Shown one piece after another: positions 1-8,642 of a stretch of DNA of 64,000 nucleotides. Under the pieces are notes generated by a model. That model saw only the letters and a list, made by a program, of their open reading frames with translations. It was not told where the DNA came from and did not search any database. The first letter of the stretch is position 1, and each line of letters starts with the position of its first letter. The DNA is from an uncultured beta proteobacterium. Lineage in GTDB: Bacteria > Pseudomonadota > Gammaproteobacteria > Burkholderiales > Burkholderiaceae_C. Where the stretch lies: assembly GCA_903960915.1 (NCBI GenBank), contig CAJCCO010000141.1, positions 16,672-80,671 of the forward strand, written 5' to 3'. The translations under genes were made by a program, and so were the position numbers.

Positions 1-930
1 CTGGCGATCGATGCCGTACTTGAGGCCCAGCATGACGTCGCGGCTCTTGAACGGTTCGGTGTCCAGCAAGGCCACGAAGCCGTAGCGGTTGCCGGTGCCT
101 TTGGTGCGGGAGACAGTGATGCTCTTGTTCTTGGACAACAAACCGACCGTCTTGGGGTTGAGTCGATTCACCGCATCGACCTGCCCCGTGATCAGCGCCT
201 GCGTGCGCGCCGCCGAGTCGCCGATGTAGCGAATCTCCACGGCATCGAAGTTACCCCGGTTGGGCTTCCAGTAATTGCCCGGTTTGCGCTTGGCCGTCAC
301 CCGCACACCAGGCTGCCAGTCCACCAGCGCATAGGCGCCCGTGCCATCGGGCTTGGAGAAGTCGGTGGTGCCGGCTGGCACGATGACCAGGTGGTAGTCC
401 GACAACACAAAGGGCAGATCGGCGTTACCCGACTTCATGGTGATCTGCACCTGATGGGCAGACAACTTCTTGACATCGGTAATGGGCTCCAAAATGCCCT
501 TGGCCGGTGATTTGGTTTCACCCCGATGCAGATTGATGGAGTAGATGACGTCATCAGCATCCAGCGTTTTTCCTGAGCCAAAGGTGATGCCCTTGCGGAT
601 TTTGAAGATCCACTCGGCCGCGCCAGGCTTGGACTCCCAACTCTCTGCCAACTCTGGCACAGCATTTCCTTTGGCGTCAATTTCTACCAGCTGATTCCAG
701 AACATCAGGCTGTAAAAAATGGGAATCGAATCGGCATAGGTGCGCGGGTCCAAGCTGTCGGACGGCGAACCCCCTTCCATACCCACGCGCAGGGTTCCCC
801 CCCTTTTTACGGCGTTCTGCGCCATGGCGGGTAGCGCGCCCAAAGTGGCCGTTAGCCCCAGTGCGGCAGCACCGGTAATGAGTTGGCGGCGGTCCAGAAT
901 GATTCGGCTTTGGTGATGTGCGTCTTGCAT
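1..930 (-). CDS. ABC transporter substrate-binding protein, family 5 (partial)
   Basis: Periplasmic binding protein of the peptide/nickel/opine (family 5) type; the C-terminal part lies beyond the window start, so 310 codons are visible. The reverse strand from the ATG at 930-928 opens with a twin-arginine leader (DRRQLITG, then a hydrophobic stretch ending AMAQ), suggesting Tat export. It continues with the family-5 core (KRGGTLRVGMEGG, later DADDVIYSI and GTGAYALV). AAGGAG lies about 9 bases upstream of the ATG. It is transcribed away from the LysR gene at 1078, which probably regulates it. Ligand unknown; its permeases would lie to the left, outside the window. Confidence 0.85.
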   Translation of the reverse strand, partial: MQDAHHQSRIILDRRQLITGAAALGLTATLGALPAMAQNAVKRGGTLRVGMEGGSPSDSLDPRTYADSIPIFYSLMFWNQLVEIDAKGNAVPELAESWESKPGAAEWIFKIRKGITFGSGKTLDADDVIYSINLHRGETKSPAKGILEPITDVKKLSAHQVQITMKSGNADLPFVLSDYHLVIVPAGTTDFSKPDGTGAYALVDWQPGVRVTAKRKPGNYWKPNRGNFDAVEIRYIGDSAARTQALITGQVDAVNRLNPKTVGLLSKNKSITVSRTKGTGNRYGFVALLDTEPFKSRDVMLGLKYGIDRQ

Positions 931-1047
931 GTTGTGGGTCTCCTTCATGGTTCATGGGGTCGGGGGAAGTGATCTGCATAGCGCAGATCTTGGGCGAATA
1001 TAGGTTTGCATTTCTCTTCAAGCAAACGAATTCTTGTTATGCTTCTC

Positions 1048-1062
1048 ATCACAAAACGTGAT
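1048..1062. promoter_or_regulatory. LysR-type binding site (T-N11-A palindrome)
   Basis: ATCAC-AAAAC-GTGAT is a perfect 5-bp inverted repeat with a 5-bp spacer and fits the LysR T-N11-A rule (T1049, A1061). It lies between the divergent binding-protein gene (start 930) and the LysR gene (start 1078), so it probably serves autoregulation and control of the divergent promoter. Confidence 0.6.
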
Positions 1063-1077
1063 ACTGGAGCTGGCCGC

Positions 1078-1935
1078 ATGAAGTACCTAGACCTCACATT
1101 GCTGCAGGCATTTACTGCCGTGATTGACAGCGGCAGCTTCACGCTGGCAGCGCGCTACCTTTGCCGAACCCAGTCGGCCGTCAGCATGCAGATTCGCAAA
1201 CTTGAGGAGACCGCAGGGCGGCCATTGCTGCAACCCGATAGACGCAACATCCGGCTGACCGAAGAGGGTGAAGTGCTGCTGGACTATGCCCGTCGCATGC
1301 TCAGTCTGAATGAAGATGCGCTGGTAGCGCTAGACCAGCCATTTGCAGAGGGCCATGTGCGGCTGGGGTTGCCCGATGACTATGCGGAATTTTTCTTACC
1401 GGAAGTACTGGCCCGCTTTGCCCACGCCTACCCGCGCGTGCAGCTGGAAGTCATCGGGGCATTGAGTGGCGACTTGCTGGACCGGATTGAAGCCGGCGCA
1501 CTCGATGTAGCGCTGATTACGCGTCAGCCTAACCGGCCGGTCGGAAAAATTTTGCTGCGTGAACGACTGGTATGGGCGGGGTCTCGACAACGACAAGTGC
1601 ACGAAGAATCACCGCTGCCTCTGGCCCTCTTTCCAGAGGGCTGCGTCTTCCGGTCACACGCTTTGGCGGCTCTTGATGCAGCGTCTATCCCCTGGAGAAT
1701 TGCCTATACCAGCCAGAGTTTTGCCGGCGGAAAATTGGCGGTGTCCGGCGGCTTGGCGCTGACCGTGATGGCACAAAGCATGGTCCCACCCGAGTGGCGA
1801 ACCTTCGGCAAGGAGGAGGGCTTGCCGGTGCTGCCCGAGTTTGAGATTGCGTTGCACAAAGCCACGGGGAAATTGCCCCGGGCGGTCAAACTTTTAGAGG
1901 ATCAGCTGATAGAAAGTGTGCGCTTGAAATACTGA
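1078..1935 (+). CDS. LysR family transcriptional regulator
   Basis: DNA-binding regulator, 285 aa. The N-terminal winged helix-turn-helix is at about residues 1-60 (LLQAFTAVIDSGSF, then TQSAVSMQIRKLE), followed by the LysR effector-binding domain. The ATG at 1078 was chosen because GGAG (1066-1069) sits 8 bases upstream and MKYLDLTLLQAF is the usual LysR beginning; an ATG at 1006 in the same frame would add 24 unrelated residues. It is divergent from the binding-protein gene ending the left edge and has a T-N11-A palindrome in its leader. Effector unknown. Confidence 0.9.
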   Translation: MKYLDLTLLQAFTAVIDSGSFTLAARYLCRTQSAVSMQIRKLEETAGRPLLQPDRRNIRLTEEGEVLLDYARRMLSLNEDALVALDQPFAEGHVRLGLPDDYAEFFLPEVLARFAHAYPRVQLEVIGALSGDLLDRIEAGALDVALITRQPNRPVGKILLRERLVWAGSRQRQVHEESPLPLALFPEGCVFRSHALAALDAASIPWRIAYTSQSFAGGKLAVSGGLALTVMAQSMVPPEWRTFGKEEGLPVLPEFEIALHKATGKLPRAVKLLEDQLIESVRLKY

Positions 1936-1958
1936 GTGCGCGACAAGTTTCTAGCGGG

Positions 1959-2183
1959 CGCGCCACCGACATGGCCAACGACACCTTCTACCTGGACAAC
2001 CACCTCAAAGACGTGGCCCAGTGCCTTGAACAAGGCGGCCAGATTGAACTGTTTGGTGTCGGCGTAGGACTGGACCTGAGCCCCTACTACACCCGCAACG
2101 TCGCGCTCGACCTGTCAGACGCCACCGGCCCCAGCGCCCTGCGCGAGGTGCTGGGACTGCTGGCGAAGTATGCGAGGCGTTGA
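1959..2183 (+). pseudogene. cobaltochelatase CobT-like C-terminal fragment
   Basis: About 75 codons match the C-terminal von Willebrand A portion of CobT-related cobaltochelatase subunits (ATDMANDTFYLDNHL, then GVGVGLDLSPYY). The full protein is about 500-600 aa. Similarity begins just before the ATG at 1971, about 25 bases after the LysR stop, with no room for the rest of the gene, so this is a 5'-deleted remnant. A coincidental small ORF is unlikely because the conserved residues are contiguous. The recognition is from memory of the family, not from a search. Confidence 0.65.
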
Positions 2184-2220
2184 GGCGCGGTCATGAGAAA
2201 ACCTGCAGCCCTGCAGCCCT

Positions 2221-3081
2221 TTACGAATCCACCCGATTGCTCAGCGTTCCCACCCCGCCGACCGTGATCTCGACCTGGTCGCCAGCTTTGAGAAACCGGG
2301 TGGGCGAGAAGCTGCCGCCGGCGCCTTCGGGTGAGCCGGTGGCGATGAGGTCGCCTGGGTGCAGCGGCGTGAAGTGGGAGATGTAGGCAATCAATTCGTC
2401 GGGGGCGAAGATCATCTGGCTCACCTCGGTTTGCTGGCGCAACTCGCCGTTGACCCGCGTGGAGAGGGCGAGCTGGCCGAGGTGGTCCATGTCGATGTCG
2501 TCGATGGTGACGATCCAGGGTCCGCAGCTGCCTGAGCGTGCAAAGTTTTTGCCTGCGTGCACCGAATGCTTTTGCCAGCCGCGCACCGAGCCATCGTTGA
2601 AGATGGTGATGCCGGCCACGTGCGACAGCGCCGTTTCACGCGCAATGTGCCGGCCACCTTTGCCAATGACCAGGGTGATTTCGCCTTCGTAGTCAAACGA
2701 CTCGGCTGCTTTGCCCAGTGGCAACTCGAGTCCCTCGCCGTGGCCCACGATGGCGTCGTGTTCCTTGGCAAAAACAATGATGTGCTCAGGGTCTGGCGGC
2801 GGCATGCCCTCCAGCGGGTATTTCTTGCGGTAGTTGATGCCCACGCAGACGATTTTATTCTCGGTGGCCAGCGGTGGCAGCAGGCGCAGCGCTTCGAGCT
2901 TGAAGCCGGCGGGCCGGCCAGCCACGTCTTGGGCCAGCGCCTGGGTGGCGTCTGCCGCCAACACCGAGCGAATGTCCGGGTAGCGCGACAAAAACCCTGC
3001 CGAGGGTTCGACTAGGTGGTCGTCGTTGACGACCACGCCATAGCCGGTATGCGACTGGCAACTGAAGCGTGCAATTTTCAT
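2221..3081 (-). CDS. fumarylacetoacetate hydrolase family protein
   Basis: 286 aa cytoplasmic FAH-superfamily protein; members hydrolyse or decarboxylate acylpyruvates and related beta-keto acids using a divalent metal. Visible signatures are the metal-binding FDYEGEI segment, the GRHI loop and the C-terminal LHPGDLIATGSPEG stretch. The start ATG overlaps the stop of the PanE-like gene by 4 bases (ATGA), placing it last in the operon running from 12084 to 2221. It probably acts on a late keto-acid intermediate of that pathway. Exact substrate not predictable. Confidence 0.85.
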   Translation of the reverse strand: MKIARFSCQSHTGYGVVVNDDHLVEPSAGFLSRYPDIRSVLAADATQALAQDVAGRPAGFKLEALRLLPPLATENKIVCVGINYRKKYPLEGMPPPDPEHIIVFAKEHDAIVGHGEGLELPLGKAAESFDYEGEITLVIGKGGRHIARETALSHVAGITIFNDGSVRGWQKHSVHAGKNFARSGSCGPWIVTIDDIDMDHLGQLALSTRVNGELRQQTEVSQMIFAPDELIAYISHFTPLHPGDLIATGSPEGAGGSFSPTRFLKAGDQVEITVGGVGTLSNRVDS

Positions 3082-4001
3082 ACGAAGGCCTCCTCGCGCC
3101 GGCGCACCATGGCGGCCATGACGTCGTTGTAAGGGGTGAGTAGGCCGAGTTCGCGCCCCAACACCGGCACCATGCCGTTGATGGCGTCTATCTCAGACAC
3201 GCGCTGAACTTGGTGGTCGAGCAGCATGGACGGCCGGGCCAGCGGCATGCCGGCCCCGAAGCTGGTGACGTAGGCCGTCACCTCGTCAAAGCCAAACTTG
3301 ATGTGTTGGGCCTGGCCGCAGGCAAAGGCTTCGCGTGCGCAACCGGTGGCTATGGCCCACCACACCGGGTTGGCCATCAGCTCGCCCACTGTGCAGTTGA
3401 ATACCGTGCAAGGCGCCGAGAAGGTCACGTTGCACAAGAACTTTTCCCAGATCAGCTGGTTGATGTCTTCAAAGGCGCGGGCGTTGAAGCCGGCCGCTTG
3501 CCACACCTGCTCCACCCGCGTCAGCCGCTCGGTCAGTCCGCCGTTCATTTCACCCAGGCGAATCAGCTTCATGGCGTTGTGGTGCGCGTGGCCGGGCCCC
3601 TTCATGGAGGCGCCAAAGCCATCGGCCACCCCGAGCAGCACGTTGTCGGTCGGCATGAACTGGGCAATGCGCTGGCCGGAGCCCAAACCGTTTTGGATGG
3701 TGAGCACCAACGCAGAAGGCTGCATGAGCGGCGCGATCGCCTGCGCCGCCGCCCCCACCGCGGAGGCCTTGGTGGCGATGATGTACAAGTCGCAGGCGCC
3801 CGCATCGGCCACCTGGGTTGAGGTCTTGATGCCTTGAACGGTACGGTCGCCACTGGCGCCCTCAATGCGCAAACCGTTCTGCGCAATGGCGCGAAGATGG
3901 TCTTCCCAGGTATCAATCGCCCAAACTTCATTGCCGGCCGCTGCCAGCAGGGCGGCATAAACCGAGCCCATGGCACCGGTGCCAATCACTGCAATTTTCA
4001 T
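3078..4001 (-). CDS. ketopantoate reductase (PanE/ApbA) family protein
   Basis: 307 aa NAD(P)-dependent reductase. The N-terminal Rossmann motif GTGAMG is at residues 7-12, followed by the ApbA catalytic and C-terminal helical domains (KFLCNVTFSAPCTVFNCTVGEL). True PanE reduces 2-dehydropantoate for CoA synthesis. Here the gene is embedded in a catabolic operon and coupled by 4-base overlaps to both neighbours, so reduction of a different 2-keto acid is more likely than pantoate synthesis. Confidence 0.85.
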   Translation of the reverse strand: MKIAVIGTGAMGSVYAALLAAAGNEVWAIDTWEDHLRAIAQNGLRIEGASGDRTVQGIKTSTQVADAGACDLYIIATKASAVGAAAQAIAPLMQPSALVLTIQNGLGSGQRIAQFMPTDNVLLGVADGFGASMKGPGHAHHNAMKLIRLGEMNGGLTERLTRVEQVWQAAGFNARAFEDINQLIWEKFLCNVTFSAPCTVFNCTVGELMANPVWWAIATGCAREAFACGQAQHIKFGFDEVTAYVTSFGAGMPLARPSMLLDHQVQRVSEIDAINGMVPVLGRELGLLTPYNDVMAAMVRRREEAFV

Positions 4002-5542
4002 ACGTGTCCCATTGCCTCTTTAGTCAACCTGATGTCCCACCCCGCCCGCAACGCCGCTTCAACCTCCAGGCCCAGGTGGGCCGGAAAGTGCGTGGCCAGC
4101 ACCTGTTTGGTTCGCTCGCGCGCCACCGTGCGAATGTCCAGAGAACCGGCCTGTTCCCACTGCGCCGGCGAGCGCCGGTCTGCCAGTTGGGGGTAGACGA
4201 AATCGCTCGACATGCGGGCCAGCGTATCGGCTTGCCCCAGAAAATGGCCCTCGCCAGCGACGGCTTCCCGTATGTTATCCAGCACCAGCGTGGCCGGCCC
4301 CACCTCGACCGGTGCCAAAGTCTTCAGGATGGTACCCAGCATGTCGTTGTCAATCACATACGCCTCCAGCGAGGCCGCCATCAAACTGGCCTGCATGCCG
4401 CAGGCCTGGGTGATGAAGTTGCAGCCGGCCTGCGCGGCCAGCGTGACATTCAGCGCTTTCTCGTAACCCGCCTGCGCATCTGCAATCTTGCTGTCGGTGG
4501 CACCGGCAATGGTGGAGTTGGGCAGGTTGAAGTGCCGGGCCATTTGCACACAGGCGGCCGTCAGGGTGGCCTGTTCGCCGCCGCCACCGGCCATGCCGCC
4601 GGTGCGCAGGTCGGTCACCATGGGGCGCGGGCCAAAAATCAGTCGCGCTTGCGGGTCAAGCAACCAGCCCAACACCATGCCGGCGAGTGTTTCGGCAATG
4701 GTTTGCGCCACACAACCGGCAATGGTGACGGGGCTGGACGCGCCCATCTGCCCGAAGGTGTTGACCATGGCCGGTATGCCCATTTCCACCGCCTTGAGCA
4801 AGACCTCGCAGGAGTCCGGGTCAAAACGCAGCGGCGGCACGGCGTGGTTGATGTTGAGCGAGAGAAACGGCCGTGCGCGAAACGCCTGCTCTGAACCTGC
4901 CACCGTGTGGCACATGCGGGCAATGAGCTCTACGTGCGCTGGCGAAGAGGCCGACACGCACACATGCTTGGTGGTACCGGCCAGGCAAGCGAACGCGGTG
5001 TTCACTTCCAGCGACACCACGTCGGGCATGTCGCGTGCCACGAGTGAACGCGAGAAAAAGTGCACGTGCTCCAGCGTGTCAACCAAGCGGGCCGCGTCAT
5101 ACAGGTCACGCAAAGTTGAATCGCGGTAGGCGCCGGTCTCCAGGTCGACGATCAAAGGCGCCGCACCGCCAGTGCCGACGTGCACGCGGGCTCCCGCCAA
5201 GGTCAGGTCATGGCGCGCCTCTTGCCCACACAGCACCAGCTCACGCGGCAGTTCCTGCAGGCAGCGCCTGACCAGCTCGGCCGGAAACAGCAACCTGCCC
5301 GCGTCAGACACTAAGCCGCCGGCTTGGCACACCAGCGCCACAGCACGGGGCGGGGCGTCGGACAGGCCAACGGTGGCGAGAATGTCCAGGGCAGCGCGCT
5401 CAATGGCCAGCACCGCGTCGGCATCCAGCGGCGCATAACGCCCGCCGACCGCATCGATGCGCCCGCCACTGCGGGACGGGTCGCGCTCGCGGCGCCGGCG
5501 TAAACGGCTCGGTGACAGGGATTTTTCAGACGCGTCCATCAT
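3998..5542 (-). CDS. trimethylamine methyltransferase (MttB) family protein, non-pyrrolysine
   Basis: 514 aa member of the MttB superfamily, which in anaerobes moves a methyl group from quaternary or tertiary amines to a corrinoid protein. Landmarks are GGAAPLIVD, CVSASSP, GQMGASSPVT, GGMAGGGGEQ and ATDSKIADAQAGYEKAL. The frame is open without an internal TAG, so it is a pyrrolysine-free (MtgB-like) member. The ATG at 5542 overlaps the upstream stop (ATGA); a TTG at 5551 is in frame but less likely. No corrinoid protein or reactivase is encoded nearby. Its place between a dehydrogenase and a PanE-like reductase suggests betaine-like substrate metabolism. Confidence 0.85.
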   Translation of the reverse strand: MMDASEKSLSPSRLRRRRERDPSRSGGRIDAVGGRYAPLDADAVLAIERAALDILATVGLSDAPPRAVALVCQAGGLVSDAGRLLFPAELVRRCLQELPRELVLCGQEARHDLTLAGARVHVGTGGAAPLIVDLETGAYRDSTLRDLYDAARLVDTLEHVHFFSRSLVARDMPDVVSLEVNTAFACLAGTTKHVCVSASSPAHVELIARMCHTVAGSEQAFRARPFLSLNINHAVPPLRFDPDSCEVLLKAVEMGIPAMVNTFGQMGASSPVTIAGCVAQTIAETLAGMVLGWLLDPQARLIFGPRPMVTDLRTGGMAGGGGEQATLTAACVQMARHFNLPNSTIAGATDSKIADAQAGYEKALNVTLAAQAGCNFITQACGMQASLMAASLEAYVIDNDMLGTILKTLAPVEVGPATLVLDNIREAVAGEGHFLGQADTLARMSSDFVYPQLADRRSPAQWEQAGSLDIRTVARERTKQVLATHFPAHLGLEVEAALRAGWDIRLTKEAMGHV

Positions 5543-6576
5543 GCCAAACAATGACCTTCTTCAAGTCCCAGCCGGCGACCGAGGGCGCGCAAGCCCTCGA
5601 GCGTGGCGGGTGGAATGGGAATACCGCTGACCAGGCGTTCTGCACGCAGGCTGGCTTCGCGCTCACCGGGTATTTCAACCCGCTCAAAACCCGGCGCCGG
5701 CGTGCACGCCCGCAACTCGGCCAGGCACGCCTCGGCCGCGCGTTGGTACGCCCCCGGTGCGCGAAAACGTGTCAGGTCAATGGCCAGGCAAATCCAGTTC
5801 ATGCCGTCCCTGGCCTGGCCCAGAATCGCCTCGCCCAGCAGCTCAGCCACCAGCGCCATGCCATAGCCCTTGGGGCCAGCCATGGGCAGAATGGCGCCGC
5901 CGTTGAAGTAGTCGTCGGGGTTGGTAGTGGGGCGTCCTTGCGCATCAATGCACAGGCCTTCGGCCAAGGGGCGACCTGCCATCTTGGCGGCGTAAATTTT
6001 GCCTCCTGCGGCCATGCCGGTGGCGAAGTCGACCACCACCGGCCCATTCGCGCCACCCGGAATGCCAAAAGCATAGGGGTTGGTGGGCAGCATGGCGTGG
6101 GCGCCGCCGTAAGGCGCCACTTGGGGCCAGTCCTTGCGCGAGCCGCCACCAAGCATGATGGTCAAGCAACCAGCCTCGGCACCGCGCTGGGCAAAGGCCC
6201 CAATGCGCCCGGTGTGGTCCACATTCGAGATGCCAATGGCGGCCATGCCCTCGCGGGCGGCGCGCGCCAACAGGTGGTCGGTGGCGAGGCGAAAAGCCGG
6301 CATCCCCAGTCCATGGCCGCCGTCCACCATGTCAGCCCCACCCTCGGCAGTGACCAGCTTCGGCAGGGCGCCGGGTACAAATTTACCCAAGGCGGCGCGC
6401 TCGGCATACCAGTCCAGCCGAAAAATGCCGTGAGAGTACACGCCGCAAAGATCGGCCTCCACCAGGTGCTCGGCAACCTCGGCGGCAATCGGGGGTTGGC
6501 ACCCCATGGCCGTCAGAACGCGGCTACCGAATTGGGTCAGAACGTCGACGGCGATGCGCGGGTCAGTGCTGGTCAT
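5539..6576 (-). CDS. malate/L-lactate dehydrogenase (LDH2/MDH2) family oxidoreductase
   Basis: 345 aa NAD(P)-dependent oxidoreductase of the non-Rossmann LDH2/MDH2 fold. The family also includes ureidoglycolate dehydrogenase and piperideine/pyrroline-2-carboxylate reductases. The catalytic-type histidine is visible in YSHG (His49). The nucleotide-binding region includes PTNPYAFGIPGG and the substrate region GPKGYGMALVAELL. The ATG at 6576 starts the recognisable N-terminus; the frame stays open further upstream, but that part is a shadow of the ABC ATPase. It overlaps the ATPase by 14 bases and MttB by 4. Cyclic imino acid or 2-hydroxy acid turnover would fit the operon. Confidence 0.85.
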   Translation of the reverse strand: MTSTDPRIAVDVLTQFGSRVLTAMGCQPPIAAEVAEHLVEADLCGVYSHGIFRLDWYAERAALGKFVPGALPKLVTAEGGADMVDGGHGLGMPAFRLATDHLLARAAREGMAAIGISNVDHTGRIGAFAQRGAEAGCLTIMLGGGSRKDWPQVAPYGGAHAMLPTNPYAFGIPGGANGPVVVDFATGMAAGGKIYAAKMAGRPLAEGLCIDAQGRPTTNPDDYFNGGAILPMAGPKGYGMALVAELLGEAILGQARDGMNWICLAIDLTRFRAPGAYQRAAEACLAELRACTPAPGFERVEIPGEREASLRAERLVSGIPIPPATLEGLRALGRRLGLEEGHCLA

Positions 6577-8641
6577 GCACGCTGGCGCTTGGGGCGCTGA
6601 CGGTGAGTTGGTCAGGCGCGATATGGCAGCAAATGCCGTGGCCGCTTGGCGCGAAATGCCACGGCGGCGCCGTGGTGACACACAGGTCCCCCAGCTTTTT
6701 CGGGCAGCGCCGCTGAAACGGGCAGCCGGTGGCCGGGGGGGCAAGTTCCACAATGTCGTCGGCCAGCAGCAAGGGCGTTTTGTCCGGCACCGGCTCCAGC
6801 ACCGCACCCAGCAGCACTTCGGTGTACGGGTGCGACGGGCTGGCATAGACCTCAGCAGCCGGCCCAATTTCACACAGTCGCCCCTGGTAGAGCACCGCCA
6901 CCCGGTCTGACAAGGCGCGCACCACGGCCAGGTCGTGCGAGACAAACAGGTAGGTGGTGCCGCGCTCGTGCTTGAGTTCGTTGAGCAGCTCCAGCACCGC
7001 CGCCTGCACCGACACATCGAGGGCAGAGGTGACCTCGTCGCACAACACAATGTCGGGCTCGGCGGCAAAGGCGCGTGCAATGGCCACGCGTTGTTTCTCG
7101 CCGCCCGACATCTGGCTGGGCAGGCGCTCCAGGTAATGCTCGCCCAATCGCACGCGCTCCAACAGCGCCACGCTGCGCTGCCTCAAGGCCTCGCCGGAAA
7201 GCCCAAAATACAGCGCCAAGGGCTGCTCCAGAATTTGCGCCACCGTGTGCCGCGGGTTCAAGCTGTCGTCCGGGTTTTGAAAAATCAACTGGATGCGCCG
7301 TAGCTGCGCGGGTGAGCGCTGGCCCACCCGGGGCGGCAGGGAATCAACCGTCGTACCAGCTTCAGCACCACCGAGGTGAATGTGGCCTTGCACCGGAGGA
7401 TTCAAACCGGCGATGGCCTTCAAAATGCTGGACTTGCCACTGCCCGACTCGCCCACCAAGCCCAGCGTTTCGCCCGCACCCACGCGCAGGTTGATGCCGT
7501 CCACGGTGTGGGGCACGTTGGGGCGGCGGCCCAGCAACTGCTCCAGCAGGTTGGCACGCGCGTAGCTGATTGCCAGGTCGTCTATGGCCAAGGCCGGCGC
7601 AGCGGGTGCAGGCTGGGTAGCGCGCAGCACCTGGGGCTTGGGTGGCACAGGGGTGTTGTCCCATTGCACCGTTTTTTCGTGAAAGTGGCAGCGGGTCGTG
7701 GCGCCATCGGGCAGGCGCTGCAAGACCGGACGGCGGCTGTGGCATTCGGCCTCGGCGACGCTGCAGCGGTCGACAAAGGCGCACCCGGCACCGGCCCCAC
7801 CCGGCATGGGCGGGCGCCCGGGCAAGGCGCGGGGCAGCGTGGCCTCAGAGATGCGGGGAATAGACGCCAGCAAACCTCTGGCATAGGGGTGCGCGGGCGC
7901 CAGCAGCACCTGCCGCGTGGTGCCTTGCAGCACCACTTCGCCCGCGTACAGCACCACCACCCGGTCGCAAACTCGGGCAATCGCGCCCAAGTCATGGCTG
8001 ACATAGACCATGGCGGTGCCGGTCTGGCGGTTGATGTCGCGCAGCAATTCAAGAATGTGGGCCTGGGTGGTGACATCCAGGCCCGTGGTGGGCTCGTCGA
8101 GCAACAGCACGTCGGGCTCGCCGGCCAAAGACATGGCAATGGCCACGCGCTGCTGCTGGCCGCCTGAGAGCTCGTGCGGGTAGCGCTGCGCAATGGCCTC
8201 GGGCTCGGGCAGGCGCACCAGGCGCAGCAGTTCGAGCACACGCTGCGCGTGTTGGGCCGGCAGCAACTGGCTGTGCAAGGCCACCGACTCTTGCAGCTGG
8301 CGGCCAATGCGCAGGGTGGGCGTGAGCGACTGGCCGGCGTTTTGCGGCACCAGGGCAATCTTGCCGCCACGCAGGTGCTCGAGCGCGGGGCGCGTTAGGC
8401 TGAAAAGTTCCTGGGCGCCAAAGTTAACCTGGCCGCCCATGACCTTGAGCCCGGTTTTGAGGTAGCCCATGGCGGCCAGCGCCAGCGTGCTCTTGCCCGA
8501 GCCGCTTTCGCCCACCAGGCCAACGGTCTCACCACGGCGAATCTGAAAATCTATGTTGCGCAACACGGGCAGCATGTGGCCGGCCCGGCTGGCAAAGCCG
8601 ACGCTGAGATCGCGGATATCAATAAGAGGCTGGGTATTCAT
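6563..8641 (-). CDS. dipeptide-type ABC transporter ATP-binding protein, fused DppD-DppF
   Basis: 692 aa cytoplasmic ATPase carrying two complete nucleotide-binding domains. The first half has Walker A GESGSGKST, signature LSGGQQQRV and Walker B LLLDEPTTGLD. The second half has Walker A GESGSGKSS, signature MSGGEKQRV and Walker B LCDEVTSALD. Each half ends with the Opp/Dpp C-terminal cysteine motif (for example CAFVDRCSVAEAEC). The ATG at 8641 follows the permease stop by one base; an in-frame start at 8695 is only upstream read-through. It energises the permeases encoded just upstream in the same operon. Confidence 0.93.
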   Translation of the reverse strand: MNTQPLIDIRDLSVGFASRAGHMLPVLRNIDFQIRRGETVGLVGESGSGKSTLALAAMGYLKTGLKVMGGQVNFGAQELFSLTRPALEHLRGGKIALVPQNAGQSLTPTLRIGRQLQESVALHSQLLPAQHAQRVLELLRLVRLPEPEAIAQRYPHELSGGQQQRVAIAMSLAGEPDVLLLDEPTTGLDVTTQAHILELLRDINRQTGTAMVYVSHDLGAIARVCDRVVVLYAGEVVLQGTTRQVLLAPAHPYARGLLASIPRISEATLPRALPGRPPMPGGAGAGCAFVDRCSVAEAECHSRRPVLQRLPDGATTRCHFHEKTVQWDNTPVPPKPQVLRATQPAPAAPALAIDDLAISYARANLLEQLLGRRPNVPHTVDGINLRVGAGETLGLVGESGSGKSSILKAIAGLNPPVQGHIHLGGAEAGTTVDSLPPRVGQRSPAQLRRIQLIFQNPDDSLNPRHTVAQILEQPLALYFGLSGEALRQRSVALLERVRLGEHYLERLPSQMSGGEKQRVAIARAFAAEPDIVLCDEVTSALDVSVQAAVLELLNELKHERGTTYLFVSHDLAVVRALSDRVAVLYQGRLCEIGPAAEVYASPSHPYTEVLLGAVLEPVPDKTPLLLADDIVELAPPATGCPFQRRCPKKLGDLCVTTAPPWHFAPSGHGICCHIAPDQLTVSAPSASVHDQH

Positions 8642-8642
8642 G

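Noticed and set aside
3998..5542. Pyrrolysine-containing MttB
   Set aside because: No in-frame TAG exists in the coding region, so the protein is of the pyrrolysine-free type.
5539..7080. 513-codon open frame with a long N-terminal extension on the LDH2-type gene
   Set aside because: The first 168 codons are antisense-phase read-through of the ABC ATPase, rich in Arg, Pro and Cys, with no family similarity; the gene begins at 6576.
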